Position numbers and translations under genes: made by a program. The notes beneath the pieces are model-generated. The model saw only the letters and a program-made list of their open reading frames with translations. It made no database searches and was not told the DNA's origin. From Megalobrama amblycephala (lineage: Eukaryota; Chordata; Actinopteri; Cypriniformes; Xenocyprididae), in the NCBI RefSeq assembly GCF_018812025.1, contig NC_063049.1, positions 15,705,734-15,769,733 on the forward strand: a DNA stretch of 64,000 bases, given 5' to 3'. This document shows, in pieces, positions 1-12,215 of the stretch (its first letter is position 1; every line of letters begins with the position of its first letter).

Positions 1-52
1 CCAAATCTGCAAAACCATACACTAATTCTCAGCCTTTAACTCAGTTTTCAAT

Positions 53-862
53 TTCATTACAGTTTTTTACAGACACTAGGGCACATTTCTCATTGCTTAG
101 GTCACTTTTGCAAAACTCTTCACACAGTGAGCACAATAGAAGTCTATGTGGGCTAAACTGAGGATCAATTATCATTGCTTTGGCACAAAATGCATTCAAT
201 GACTACATCTTTCAAATTGCATGAATTATTTTCTCACTCAGACACAACAACTGCCAAAACTCTTTGTACGTATAGGTCAATTTGCACATGCTTACATACT
301 GTTTTCAAAACTGTTAAACTTATGTTCAAAACAATAACATAATACAAAACTGAAAAAGACAGCAATATGCTGCATTTCTACAGTAATATTGTAATGAAAT
401 ATATGCTGAATCTAAAAAATCAAATACTATCAAAGCAATTAGATGAAACTGAACACATACACAAGCATTAGTCTTTCAGTTTCATTATCGTCCATTCAAA
501 GGGGAAAACTTTGGAATAATTTTGTACTGTTATGTAAACATGGTTCATGTAACATAAACTGCAGTCAATTATAAACAATAGAGAGTGTTATTCTTGTTTT
601 GTTACAAAATTTTACAAAAGAAATCATATAATGCCACCTGATGCTAGTGTTTTTTAGGTCTGTGTTTTATGTGTTCTGGAAGAATGAGTTGATTTGAGAT
701 ATGAATGAAGTGTTTTGGTAGATTTAGTGCATTTTGAATGTGAAATGTACTGCTGAGGAAAGATGAAAGTTGGTTAGGAGATCTGTGTGAAGAGTTTTGA
801 AAAAGTGACCTAAGTATTGAGAAATGTGTCCTAGCGATTGTAAAAAAAACCTGTAATTGCGA
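53..862. mobile_element. Non-autonomous DNA transposon with about 75-bp terminal inverted repeats
   Basis: About 75 bases at 56-130 (TTACAGTTTTTTACAGACAC, then GGGCACATTTCTCATTGCTT and onward to CTTCACACAG) reappear inverted at about 780-860 with a few mismatches. The AT-rich centre has no coding potential. I cannot name the family. Confidence 0.65.
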
Positions 863-935
863 GTTTGACTACTGTGTGTTTACCACGCAGAGTGCTATAT
901 GTAGAGTTATGTTTTTAATAAAAGTGTGCCTGAAA

Positions 936-1908
936 TTTAAAGGTGCCATCGAAGGTTTTTTTACAAGATGAAATATAAGTCTAAGGTGTCCCCTGAATGT
1001 GTCTGTGAAGTTTCAGCTCAAAATACCCCATAGATTTTTTTAAATAAATTTTTTTAACTGCCTATTTTGGGGCATCATTAACTATGCACCGATTCAGCGC
1101 ATGGCCCCTTTAATTCCTCAGGCTCCCCGCCCCCAGAGCTCGCGTTTGACTTAAACAGCATAAACAAAGTTCACACAGCTAATATAACCCTCAAAATGGA
1201 TCTTTACAAAGTGTTCGTCATGCATGCATACATCAGATCATGTTAGTATAGTATTTATTTGGATGTTTACATTTGATTCTGAACGAGTTTGATAGTGCTC
1301 CGTGGCTAAAGCTAACATTACACACTGTTGGAGAGATTTATAAAGAATGAAGTTGTGCTTATGAATTATACAGACTGCAAGTGTTTAAAAATGAAAATAG
1401 CGACGGCTCTTGTCTCCGTGAACACAGTAAAAAACTATGGTAACTTTAACCACATTTAACAGTACATTAGCAACATGCTAACGAAACATTTAGAAAGACA
1501 ATTTACAAATATCACAAAAAATATCATGATATCATGGATCATGTCAGTTATTATTGCTCCATCTGCCATTTTTCGCTGTTGTTCTTGCTTGCTTACCTAG
1601 TCTGATGATTCAGCTGTGCACAGATCCAGACGTTAATACTAGCTGCCCTTGTGTAATGCCTTGAACATGAGCTGGCATATGCAAATATTGGGGGCGTACA
1701 TATTAATGATCCCGACTGTTACGTAATAACAGTCAATGTTATGTTGAGATTCGCCTGTTCTTCGGAGGTCTTTTAAACAAATGAGATTTATATAAGAAGG
1801 AGGAAACAACGGTGTTTGAGACTCACTGTATGTAATTTCCATGTACTGAACTCTTGTTATTCAACTATGCCAAGGTAAATTAAATTTTCCATTCAATGGC
1901 ACCTTTAA
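936..1908 (+). mobile_element. TTTAAAGGTGCC-type TIR element, copy 1
   Basis: Bounded by TTTAAAGGTGCC and GGCACCTTTAA. It contains a marker block (TCTAAGGTGTCCCCTGAATG, then TGTCTGTGAAGTTTCAGCTC). The same internal sequence occurs inverted at 7871-8744 and in part at 17135-17344, so three copies lie in this window. No protein-coding capacity is evident. Confidence 0.8.
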
Positions 1909-3067
1909 TATATTAAATGTGCTTGAACAAATTGTGAAGAATTAGAATGTACTGACAAGAGCAGTGCAACACAGCACATCTTCTGACTGACATTTTCATT
2001 GGGCCTTCAGGTCCTCAGTGAAGGAAATTATGTCTGTAGATTGAATTAATGTTTTATAAGGAACCTATATAATACGAAGGTAAAATAATATTATTCTGAC
2101 ATACAGTACCTTGATTATTAATGTGTCTTCAGAAACTGGGTTTATCATAGTGTACCTGTTAGGCGATGAAAAGATTGGATAGCACCCAAGATAAATAGGC
2201 CAGAGCCAGAAAATGATAATTTGTAGTAGTAGAGAAGCTCCAGTACTGATAACAGCAGGTACATTTAGCACCATATTTGACACTGTTAGAGGCAAGTAGT
2301 CTCATAAAGATAGGGTGAATTATTGTCAGTCTGTTCTGTTCTAAAACTCCACACTGAAGCATCACATAAAACAGTGACACCAAATAAAACAAAATAAAGC
2401 AACCATTTACGAGGAGTTTGGCCAGTGGAAAAAAGCTTAAGAAAGTTTTAACAGAATGAGATCAGCACTGCCAGCCTGAACAACCGTCTGCCTCTTTCAC
2501 TCTGCTGGGAAATGCAAGAAAGCCTTCTTTTTTCCTAAAAGCAACATGTAGAAATTTCGTAAATAAAGTCGTTAAGCAGAGAAAATATGGCATGACTGAC
2601 GTCAGTGGTGTCCTGAGGGAAAGACTTGATGAATATCATAGGGCCAGGCTTCATTTATTATGGTCCAACTAAAGTATACTGCAAATTATACACTGCACAT
2701 ACCTGTTAGTGAATGCTTTCATGGGAATATTACAATTTGCTTTTACAGAGGGCACACTCCAAAACACTAGATACTAGAATACATGCTTTAATTTATTATA
2801 TAAATGTATTTATGTATTCAAGCATTTTGCATATACACATTCACATTATAGTTACTTCACACTGCATATGGCAGTTTGCACTGGTATGTAGTACATAATA
2901 TATTATTCCTAGTACAAGAAATACCAGCTCCATTCCAAGCATACAATTCACTGCATTGTAGTAAAGTACTGAGTACAACATACTATTTTAGGCCACAGAT
3001 GAGTCACTGCTCAATTTTAAGGAAAAAAAGTTCACTGCATTCATACTACATTATTAGATTAATGCAA

Positions 3068-3073
<6 letters not shown>

Positions 3074-3157
<84 letters not shown>
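3074..3157. repeat. (TA)n microsatellite
   Basis: About 42 TA units directly before the left end of the Tc1 remnant. Confidence 0.95.
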
Positions 3158-3160
<3 letters not shown>

Positions 3161-3494
3161 AAAAGTATCATTGAATTCAGGTGTTCCAATCACTTCCATG
3201 GCCACAGGTGTATAAAATCAAGCACATCGAGCGCAGCATTAGTTCAGTCAGGCTAGTTCAGTGCTGCGACCAGCTGATGTGGTCAGCTGTCAAATCACTC
3301 CAATCACTACCATTCTCCTATTAGACGCGGGACATATATATACGAGGCATTACTGCTCGGTAAGTATGCTCAAACTGTTCACTAAGGTTTTCAAGTCTCA
3401 GCTGGTATGGACACTGCTGAGAGACACTCATCCTCATAACCAAGCTACAGTATAGACGTCCCACTGCCATATCTACACGATTACTATGTTCGCT

Positions 3495-4824
3495 TTTAAA
3501 GGTCCCATGGCATGAAAATTTCACTTTATGAGGTTTTTTAACATTAATATGAGTTCCTCTAACCTGCATATGGTCCCCCAGTGGCTAGATAAGGCGATGG
3601 GTGTAAACCGAGCCCTGGGTAAATTGAGAAAATGAAAGCTCAGACGGCCCAATCTGGAATCTTCCCTATATGTCGTCATATATGGGGAAAGGTTACCTCC
3701 CCTTTCTCTGCTTTGGCACATGAGAAAATGAGAGATTGGAGCACAATTTTTTTTTTTTCCTCGAGAGACATCATGCCTTGTAAAAACGAGCGAAGCATGG
3801 CACTTGCTCAGTGTTTGGATGTACAAATGAACAACTTTGTATTTTTTTAGTTCCTTCATCCGAGCCTATGAAGAAACAGTGGGTTAATTTTATTTTCTCT
3901 GGTAATGCGCTGATACAACTTCCCAAAGTTTTGTATGTCTGCGCCACACATTTCACCAAAGACTGTTTCCTCAGCATGGGCCAATACAGCCCAGTTACTG
4001 TCGCTAATGTAAAGGTAGACAGCATCAAGTGTGTGTGTGAATACACACACAGTAACGCGAGTGTTGTACATTTCTTTGTTGTTTGGATAACCGTTCTGCT
4101 GTTGGTGTTAAGGTGCACGTGATATAGACATTTCCAGATTGCAGAGCTATTGTAAAAACTTTTAAGATTTATGAAATATAAAATATGTAAAAAAAAAAAA
4201 TGATGTTAGCACATTTTCCACAATGGCACCTATCCAAAAAGGTATTTGTAATAATGGCAGAGGACTGACTAATTTAGTTGTGCTGGTTAGTGTCTATAGC
4301 TGATAATTATATTTATAATATATATACAATAGCAAATCAGAGCAACATGAAGAGCCAACAATGTAGGCTAGCATTAGCTACATGATAATAACTGTAACAG
4401 CATACATAAACCAATTAAAGTACCGTATCCAGACACAATGTTTTAAACTAACCATTCAGAGACATCCTGCTGTAGCCGCTGAGTTGCAACTTTTTCATCT
4501 AGTGCTTCTCCATCCGGATCAGATTCTGGGTCAAACTGAAAAGCTTGAACAATTGCGTGTCATTGCGATACATCCACTGTCAATTAGCGCATGGTACCAT
4601 AGCCGCAAGCTGGTTACAGCCACACCCACCCTCCACCTTGCTCCGCCTCTCTCCTCCTCATTAGCATTTAAAGCTACAGACGCAGAAATGGCACATCCTG
4701 AGGAAAGCTCATTGTAGGACTGGCTTGTAGTGGCTGAAATTCTGCACCAATGCTGAATTTCGGGAAAGAGACTTAGGCCTATATAAAAGCATCCAAAAAA
4801 GTAGCATGTCATGGGACCTTTAAA
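3495..4824 (+). mobile_element. TIR element (TTTAAAGGTCCCATG ends) carrying a THAP fragment
   Basis: Ends are TTTTAAAGGTCCCATGGCATG and CATGTCATGGGACCTTTAAAG, clear inverted repeats. Internal parts (for example TCATTAGCATTTAAAGCTAC) are typical of an abundant cyprinid repeat. It contains a decayed THAP zinc-finger exon, suggesting descent from an autonomous element with a THAP-type transposase. It is nested in the insertion that splits the Tc1 remnant. Confidence 0.75.
3805..3972 (+). pseudogene. THAP zinc-finger fragment
   Basis: From 3805 the frame reads CSVFGC, a Trp in KKQWVNF, then LYVCATHFTKDCF. This gives the THAP pattern of Cys-x4-Cys, spacer with Trp, and Cys-x2-His-Phe. THAP domains are DNA-binding modules of P-element-type transposases and host factors. 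The downstream frame ends after about 50 codons with no catalytic domain, so this is a relic. Confidence 0.6.
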
Positions 4825-5249
4825 GACATTACTAAATGTCTTAATTGTCTATGTATTTCCAAGCTGATGGTTCCGGGAGGTTAATGTTAAAGCTTTTGTA
4901 TGTTCAGTTAATTTTGGAGCAAGAAGACCCATAAGGAACCATGCCGCCAAAGATAAATTGTGTTCAATAAACTCAAGTAACTTGCCAAAGTGGTCCTGTC
5001 TGAACTAGGCATGCAGACTGCTTTTACAAACATTTGTGAAAGAATGGGTCACTCTCAGGAGCTCAGTGAATTCAAGCGTGGTACCGTGATAGGTTGCCAC
5101 ATGTGCAATAAGTCCATCCAATTTCTTCACTACTAAATATTCCACAGTCAACTGTTATTGGTTTTATAACAAAGGGGAAGCAATTGTGAACAACAGCAAC
5201 TCAGCAACAAAGAGGTAGGCCATGTAAAATCACAGAGCGGGGTCAGCGC

Positions 5250-5727
5250 ATGCTGAGGCGAACAGTGCACCAACTTTCTGCAGAGTCAATAGCTGCAGAC
5301 CTCCAAACTTTGTGTGTCCTTCAGCTTAGCTCAAGAACAGTGCGTAGAGAGCTTCATGGAATGGGTTTCCATGGCCGAGCAGCTGCATCCAAGCCTTACA
5401 TCACCAAGTGCAATGCAAAGCGTTGGATGCAGTGGTGTAAAGTGAATGCAGTGGTGTAAAGCACGCCGCCAATGGACTCTAGAGCAGTGGAGACATGTTT
5501 TCTGGAGTGACGAATCACGCTTCTCTGTCTGGCAATCCGATGGATGAGTCTGGGTTTGGTGTAAAGTTTGGTGGAGGGGATTATGGTGCAGGGTTGTTTT
5601 TCAGGGGTTGGGCTTGGACCCTTAGTTCCAGTGAAAGGAACTCTTAATGCTTCAGCATACCAAGACATTTTGGACAATTTCATGCTCACAACTTTGTGGG
5701 AACAGTTTGGGGATGGTCCCTTCCTGA
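5250..5727 (+). pseudogene. Tc1 transposase fragment
   Basis: Broken reading frames retain MLRRTVHQLSAESIAADL, then SSRTVRRELHGMGFHGRAA, a Tc1 DNA-binding region. They continue into VFWSDESRFSVW-like and GVGLGPLVPVKGTLNASAYQ-like sequence, the first catalytic Asp region. A short duplication (GTGAATGCAGTGGTGTAAAG) and several deletions disrupt the frame. Not functional. Confidence 0.75.
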
Positions 5728-6469
5728 TAATTTACTCACCCCCATGTCATCCAAGATGTCCATGTCCTTCTTTCTTTAGTCGAAAAGAAATTAAGGTTTT
5801 GGATGAAAACATTCCAGGATTATTCTCCTTATAGTTGACTTCAATGGTCTCCAAACGGTTGAAGGTCAAAACTTTATATAAACAAATGATCGCCTTCCAA
5901 GTAGTTCCGCCAAAACCGCACTTTCGTATTCTTCAAAAAGTTTACGCTTTATGCCCTACGCCTTCCCTATTCAACTTACGGAATGAACACAGCGCCAGTT
6001 TCATTTTTTCCCGTAAGTAGAATAGGGAAGGTGTAGGACATGATAATTTTTTCCCGTAAGTAGAATAGGGAAGGTGTAGGGCATACAGCGTAAGCTTTTT
6101 GAAGAATACGAAAGTGTGGTTTTGGCGGAACCACTTGGAAGGCGATCAAATGTATATAAAGCATATACATTTAGATAGAAAATGCTCATTTGGTATCGTT
6201 TAAAGCCCTCTGAAGCTAAAACTGAAACTGTAATTTTGACCTTCAACAGTGGAGTCCATTGATGTACCTTTATGGATCTTGAGAGAGGAAGTACCATTGC
6301 TGTCTATGATGTCTAAGCATGCCTCCCCGAGCCATCAGATTTAATTTATGTAATAAATTATGTAATGTACTAATTTATGTTCCAAAGATGAACGAAGCTC
6401 TTAGGGGTATAGAACAACATGAGGGTGAGTAATTAATGACATTATTTTCATTTTTGGGTGAACTAACCC
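5728..6469. mobile_element. Fold-back MITE (TTTACTCACCC / GGGTGAACTAACCC type)
   Basis: The left end has the ATAATTTACTCACCC motif of the element family beginning AGGGATAGTTCACCC; the first 35 or so bases are lost. The right end is GAGGGTGAGTAATTAATG, then TTTTTGGGTGAACTAACCC. The centre is a strong hairpin: about 90 bases at 5888-5980 pair with 6060-6149 (GATCGCCTTCCAAG against CTTGGAAGGCGATC). A block of about 34 bases (CCCGTAAGTAGAATAGGGAA) is duplicated at 6010 and 6053. Confidence 0.75.
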
Positions 6470-6479
6470 AATATATATA

Positions 6480-6722
6480 TATATATAAATAGAATATAGA
6501 ATATGGATAACATATCAAATGTTGAAAGTGAGACATTTTGAAATGCCATGCCAAATATTGGCTCATTTTGGATTTCATGAGAGCTATACATTCCAAAAAA
6601 GTTGGGACAGGTAGCAATAAGAGGCCGGAAAAGTTAAATGTACATATAAGGAACAGCTGGAGGACCAATTTGCAACTTATTAGGTCAATTGGCAACATGA
6701 TTGTTGCCAATTTACTTTCACT
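6480..6722 (+). mobile_element. Tc1-family left-end fragment
   Basis: Contains CATTCCAAAAAAGTTGGGAC, then AAATGTACATATAAGGAACA and GGCAACATGATT, the left end of a common teleost Tc1-like family. The transposase region is absent. It is flanked on the left by a short (TA)n run. Confidence 0.6.
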
Positions 6723-7870
6723 TTTGATTAGTTTAATGTGTCCTTCCTTGCTGAATTAAAGTATCAATTTATTTCCTTTCAACATGGTCTCTTTAAATAG
6801 CTACCACATAGTTTAATTGTCAACACTTGATAACGTTTGAAAACCCCCAATGATCCATTAAATATCATTAACTTCCCATTCTGTGTACAAATGTAGTGCA
6901 TTATCATGTCCAGTGAAGATGTCTCTCTGTAAGCTCACACGGGACAAATCAGACTCTGCCAACTAAAGCGTGTAAATTGGCACCATTTTGACTAATATTT
7001 TTCAACCTTGAAATCCTTAAAGACCCTGAGGTACAGGCCAAAATAGCTTCCATCTGTAACGGTTACGAAGAGGAAGTCTCTGACCTCATAATCAATGCAT
7101 CGTTGAGAAGATTATGACCAGTGATTGATAAGCTGACATGCAGGCCTGACAGCTGTAAGAGGTCTGGCCTTCAAACACAAGGGCAGAGTCGAATTGTAGA
7201 CATGAATCATAGTTAAGTCCTTTTAGAAGATCAATCTATCTGCCTTCAGGGCATTTAGAGGACATTTCATCTTCCAAGGCACCCTCTGGCATTTGACTAA
7301 ACAAGGTCAAAAGTAATGGAGCAGGCAGCTTTCTGTCTAATGTCAAAGTGTTTCTTTTGTAAGCGCCCTCAAATGTACACCATTTAAGGATGCATACATT
7401 CAGTAGCATCTATTGTTGTTGGTGACGTAGTTTGAAACTGTGACCTTTCAAAACCCTCACTACTTCCACTTTAGATGAGCTCAACGCTATGTTCTACAGT
7501 TAATATAATACACGTGTATTACATTTTCTGAGAAAAAAATGCGAGTGCTGCTTTAACAAGCATTACTTTAGGTAGTAAACAACTCATCCAAAGGTTTTGT
7601 GAGGTTATTTCTAAAGAGAAGAACACATTGATGTTAGGAGCATTGCGTCAGGAAGCACATGACTCTTTTGAACAGGCGGATGACCTGAAAGAGGAAAGGA
7701 ATGGGGAGAGAGACCAGAAGGTGAAGATGGGACAGTAGATTAGGAGTAAGAAAGAGGATAACTGTGGGTAAACGGCCTGGGACAACACCTTTTGAATGAG
7801 TCAGTTGATTAAGTGCTCCACCTTTGTGTTTGTACGACTCAGTAAATCATACAGGGTGTCACACAGCACG
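6723..7870. other. No recognised feature
   Basis: AT-rich, apparently single-copy sequence within this window. No long frame, splice-bounded exon or inverted repeat was recognised. A conserved non-coding element cannot be excluded without alignment. Confidence 0.5.
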
Positions 7871-8744
7871 TTTAAAGGTGCCCTAGAATTAAAAATTGAA
7901 TTTACCTTGACATAGTTAAATAACAAGAGTTAATAACCATTGTTTCCTCCTTCTTATGTAAATTTAATGTGTTTAAAAGACTTCAGAAGAACAGGCGAAT
8001 CTCAACATAACATTAATATGTATGACCCCAAAATTTGCATATACCTTCTCATGTTCTAGGCATTAGACAAGGGCAGGATGTCTGTATGTGCACAGCTGAA
8101 TCATCAGACTAGGTAAGCAAGCAAGGACAATAGCGAAAAATGGCAGATGGAGCAATAATCACTGACATGATCCATGATAACATGATATTTTTAGTGATTG
8201 TAAATTGTCTTTCTAAATGTTTCATTAGCATGTTGCTAATGTACTGTTAAATGTGGTTAAAGTTACCATAATTTCTTACTGTATTCATGGAGGCAAGAGA
8301 GCCGTCTCTATTTTCATTTACTAAACATTTGCAGTCTGTATAATTCATAAACACAACTTCATTCTTTATAATCTCTCCAAACAGTGTGTAATGTTAGCTT
8401 TAGCCACGGAGCACCATCAAACTCATTCAGAATCAAATGTAAACATCCAAATAAATACTATACTTACACGATTAGACATGCTGCATGACGAACAATTTGT
8501 AAAGATCCATTTTGAGGGTTATATTAGCTGAGTGAACTTTGTTTATGCTGTTTAAGGCAAGCGCGAGCTCCGGGGGTGGGGAGCACGAGAATTTAAAGGG
8601 GCCGCGGCCTGAATCGGCGCATATTTAATGATGCCCCACAATAGGCAGTTAAAAAAAAATTTATAAAAAAAAATCTATGGGGTATTTTGAGCTGAAGCTT
8701 CACAGACACATTCAGGGGACACCTTAGACTTATATTACATCTTT
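7871..8744 (-). mobile_element. TTTAAAGGTGCC-type TIR element, copy 2, inverted and truncated
   Basis: Starts TTTAAAGGTGCCCTAG and repeats copy 1 in reverse orientation (for example CACTGACATGATCCATG near the middle and GGGGACACCTTAGACTTATA at the end). It stops at about 8744, before the second terminal repeat. Confidence 0.8.
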
Positions 8745-9139
8745 TAAAAACTGTAAGGAAAATATTGCTCATAAATTAAGCAGCCTTTTTCACATGAACA
8801 TTTTTAAGGGTTCTTCAGGATGGAAGTATTACTTATATTTCATTAATCAACGTTGTCTCGGGTGTTTTTCCTTAAATGGAAACTCTGTATTTAATTTGTT
8901 ATATTGCACTAACTGATATGGCAGTCGTCTGGAATATATATTACATATACTGACACATATCAGCATGAATGTATTGTTCTAATTTTATGTGTAAAGCTAT
9001 AATGTTTATGTTGAGGTATAAACTCTCTTTGAAGGATCTTATTTTAGTTTTTATTGCAGACTGGTATTTTGCCAATTCTGAGAAGAGTTTTAGATGACAT
9101 TCTAGAGAAATCATATCAATCAAAAGTCTGGGTTTGTTT

Positions 9140-9490
9140 ATTTATTCATTCTTTCATTTTTGAAACTTTTGTCCCGCAAGGATGCGTTATATTGATCAAA
9201 AGTGACATTGTTAATAATAAGAAATATTTCTTGAGCAGCAAAACATATTAGAATGATTTCTGAAGGATCATGTGACACTGAAGACTGGAGTAATGATGCT
9301 GAAAATTCAGCTTTGCATCACAGGAATAAATTACATTTTAAAATATATTCAAACTGAAAACATTTATTTTAAAATTTTAATAATGTTTGACACTATTACT
9401 GTTTTACTGTATTTTTGATCAAATAATTGCAGCCTTTGTGAGATTTCTTTCAAAGACACTAAAAATCAACCCAAACCTTTAAACGGTAGC
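9140..9490 (-). repeat. Dispersed cyprinid repeat (ATGATTTCTGAAGGATCATG family), copy 1
   Basis: Carries TTAGAATGATTTCTGAAGGA, then TGACACTGAAGACTGGAGTA and GAAAATTCAGCTTTGCATCA. A near-identical stretch is at 46190-46330, and a forward-strand copy lies at about 62330-62955. Non-coding. Confidence 0.7.
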
Positions 9491-10498
9491 TTGAGTAGAA
9501 TCATTTTTATTAGAAATATCAGAGAAACAGGAGACTTGAGATCATTTTACATTTTAATCTCATCACTATCTAGAAGAAATTATTGAGATATTAAGGAGAT
9601 TTCGCTTGTGTTTTTTCTTTTCCCTGTGGGTTTATCCCTTGAAAATAAGTGCATAAGAGGAATGAATATGTCTGTTGTCCTAATAAAATTCAGTGTGGTG
9701 GTGTCTTTCCTCCCAGACACATAAGTGTGTTTGTGCGCATCAGCGAATCTGACTATGTGTGAGTGTGTGTGCGTAAGTGTGCACGCAATAAAGCAGCCGG
9801 TCTTAATCATCTCCTCTCCTCGACACGTGAGAACTGGTTGGCGTCAGAGAGCTGTGAGAAGATAAAGCCTGATGTCACTGGGAGAACTCCTTCTTAACCG
9901 CCCCTCCTTCGCCTGTTCTGAGTCCAGATGAGGCATGTTGATCCAAGGCATAGGAACTCCAGTTATTAGAATATAAACTGATAAATGAACCATCCCTTTT
10001 TGACGGTCGCATTTTGCTGTAGTTATTTATGGCTGTTTTGACCTAATCAAAACCTATATCTGACCAGTAATGGCCACCTCCTTTTCCCTGTGCACCTGTC
10101 ACTCCCCAAAAAAGGGGAATCTCCCTCTCTGCTCTGTATAAAAGGATTATCGGGACTGGAGTTAAGAGACTTACCTGTGGTAATGAGATTAATGTGGGAC
10201 TCTGGCCCTTTGGCTCCAATGGTGAGAGTGTCAGTGTAGAGGCCACACACACACCCGAGTATAGACAAACAGACAGAATGCTATGCTGACGTCATATGCC
10301 AAACATGTTGGTAAACCAATAGATAAACAACAGACGTAGAAGACCATATGTAGGCTACAGGTGCTTGAAATTTCATGCAACCAGTTAAGAACATGTCTGT
10401 GTCATATTTTACCTCAAAATAAGAAAGAAATTATATTTTGCATGAAGAAAATAAAGCCTATTTATAGGTGACACAGTTACACATTACTGTACTTATTA
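9491..10498. other. No gene recognised; TG-rich patch
   Basis: Holds a short TG/CG-rich tract near 9740-9785 and two overlapping minus-strand frames at 10043-10268 without any recognisable domain. Nothing else is supported. Confidence 0.45.
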
Positions 10499-12053
10499 CA
10501 CCCCGAATTCCAGAAATGTTGGGACATTGTTAAAATTTGATTAAAATAACAACTAAAAGACTTTCAAATCACATGAGCCAATGTTTTATTCACAATAAAA
10601 CATAGATAACATAAATGTTTAAACTGAGTAATTTTACAATTTTTGCACAAATTTTGCTCATTTCAAATTTGATGCCTGCTACAGGATCTCAATGGTAAAT
10701 CATGGTAAACATGGGGGCATGTTTACCATGGTGTAGCACCTCCCCTTCTTTTCAAAAACAGTGTGAAGACATCTGAGCAATGAGGATATGTGTTTCTGGA
10801 GTTTTGGTGTTGAAATTTGGTCCCATTCTTGCCTGATATAGGTTTCCATCTGCTGAAGAGTTTGTGGTCATCTTTGACATATTTTTCTCTATAGGTGAAA
10901 AATCTGGACTGCAGGCAGGCCAATTCAGCAGACTCCAGACTCTTCTATGACGAAGCCATGCTGTTGTAATAGCTGCAGGATGTGGTTTTGCATTGTCCTG
11001 CTGAAATACACAAGGCCTTCCCTGAAATAGACATGGTCTGGCGGGGAGAAAATGTTGCTCTAAAACCTTTATATACCTTTCAGCATTCATAGTGCCTTCC
11101 AAAACATGCAAGCTGCCCATACCGTATGCACTTATGCACCCCCATACCATCAGAGATGCTGGCTTTTGAACTGAACGCTGATAACACGCTTGAAGGTCTC
11201 CCTCCTCTTTAGCCTGGAGGACATGGCGTCCGTGATTTCCAACAAAAATGTCAAATTTGGACTCATCTGATGATAAAACACTTTTCCACTTTGAAACAGT
11301 CCATTTTAATTGAGCCTTGGCCTACAGGACACGACGGCGCTTCTGGACCATGTTCACATATGGCTTCCTTTTTGCGTGATAGAGCTTTAGTTGGCATCTG
11401 CAGATGGCACGGCGGATTGTGTTTACCAACAGTGGTTTCTGGAAGTATTCCTGGGACCATTTAGTAAAGTCATTGACACAATCATGCCGATGAGTGATGC
11501 AGTGTCATCTGAGGGCCCGAAGAACACGGGCATCCAATAAAGGTCTTCGGCCTTGTCCCTTACGCACAGAGATTTCTCCAGTTTCTCTGAATCTTTTGAT
11601 GATGTTATGCACTGTAGATGATGAGAACTGCAAAGCTTTTGCAATTTGACATTGAGGAACATTGTTTTTAAAGTATTCCACAATCTTTTTACACACTCTT
11701 TCACAGCTGACCATCTTTACTTCTGAGAGACTCTGCCTCTTTAAGACATCCCTTTTATAGCTAATCATGTTACAGACCTGATATCAATTAACTTAATTAG
11801 TTGCTAGATGTTCTCCCAGCTGAATCTTTTCAAAATTTCTTGCTTTTTCAGCCATTTGTTGCCCCCGTGCCAGCTTTTTTGAGACCTGTAGCAGGCATAA
11901 AATTTGAAATGAGCTCATTTAATGGATAAAAGTATAAACTTTCTCCCTTTAAACATTTGTTATGTTATTTATGTTCTCTTGTGAATAAAATATTGGCTCA
12001 CGGGATTTGAAAGTCTTTTAGTTCATTTTATTCAATTTTAAAAATTGGGGTTG
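10499..12053 (-). mobile_element. Full-length but decayed Tc1/mariner element
   Basis: Flanked by TA on both sides (10497-10498 and 12054-12055), the target duplication of this superfamily. Inverted repeats of about 175-190 bases: CACCCCGAATTCC, then AGACTTTCAAATCACATGAG on the left, matching inverted CATGGGATTTGAAAGTCT-like sequence on the right. The transposase lies on the minus strand and is frame-broken. Its TIRs still match well, so insertion was moderately recent. Confidence 0.85.
10752..11768 (-). pseudogene. Tc1 transposase, frame-broken
   Basis: Reading down the minus strand: N-terminal helix-turn-helix (SSSTVHNIIKRFRETGEISV); a middle part with [16 protein letters not shown] (first catalytic Asp); [22 protein letters not shown] (second Asp); [12 protein letters not shown] (catalytic Glu region); then frame loss before the C-terminus. 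At least two frame breaks and an early stop separate the parts. Confidence 0.8.
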
Positions 12054-12059
12054 TATACT

Positions 12060-12215
12060 AATAACACCAAATTATGCATAATTACAAATAACTAATCTTA
12101 AACCGAACCCTAACCATTACCGTAACTCTATAGTAAGTAGATGTATTTTTAAAAAAATTACTCAGTACTTATTTGAGTAAGTACAATGTCACCTTAAATT
12201 AAAGTGTAACCATTT
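12060..12215. repeat. Fragment of a palindromic TIR repeat (AATTATGCATAATTAC type)
   Basis: AATTATGCATAATTACAAAT, then AACCCTAACC, TTACTCAGTACTTATTTGAG and AAAGTGTAACC match the fuller copy at about 44605-45010. Non-coding. Confidence 0.5.

Larger units (their letters stand above)
3225..5005. mobile_element. Insertion splitting the Tc1 remnant; outer parts LTR-like
   Basis: The outer segments (3225-3494 and 4825-5005) belong neither to the surrounding Tc1 nor to the THAP-bearing element nested inside. The right part carries AATAAA near 4968 followed by a short tail, which would fit an LTR of about 450 bases. Clear TG/CA ends and a target duplication were not found, so this is tentative. Confidence 0.3.
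3157..5727 (+). mobile_element. Tc1/mariner remnant, interrupted and 3'-truncated
   Basis: The left piece (3157-3224: GCCAAAAGTATC, later GGTGTTCCAATCACTTCC to AAAATCAAGCAC) and the right piece (about 5006-5727: GGCATGCAGACTGC onward) together match a common fish Tc1 family. They are separated by a 1.8-kb insertion. The right piece holds transposase remains, but deletions and stops break them. It ends at about 5727 where a fold-back element begins; the DDE C-terminus and right TIR are missing. Confidence 0.75.
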
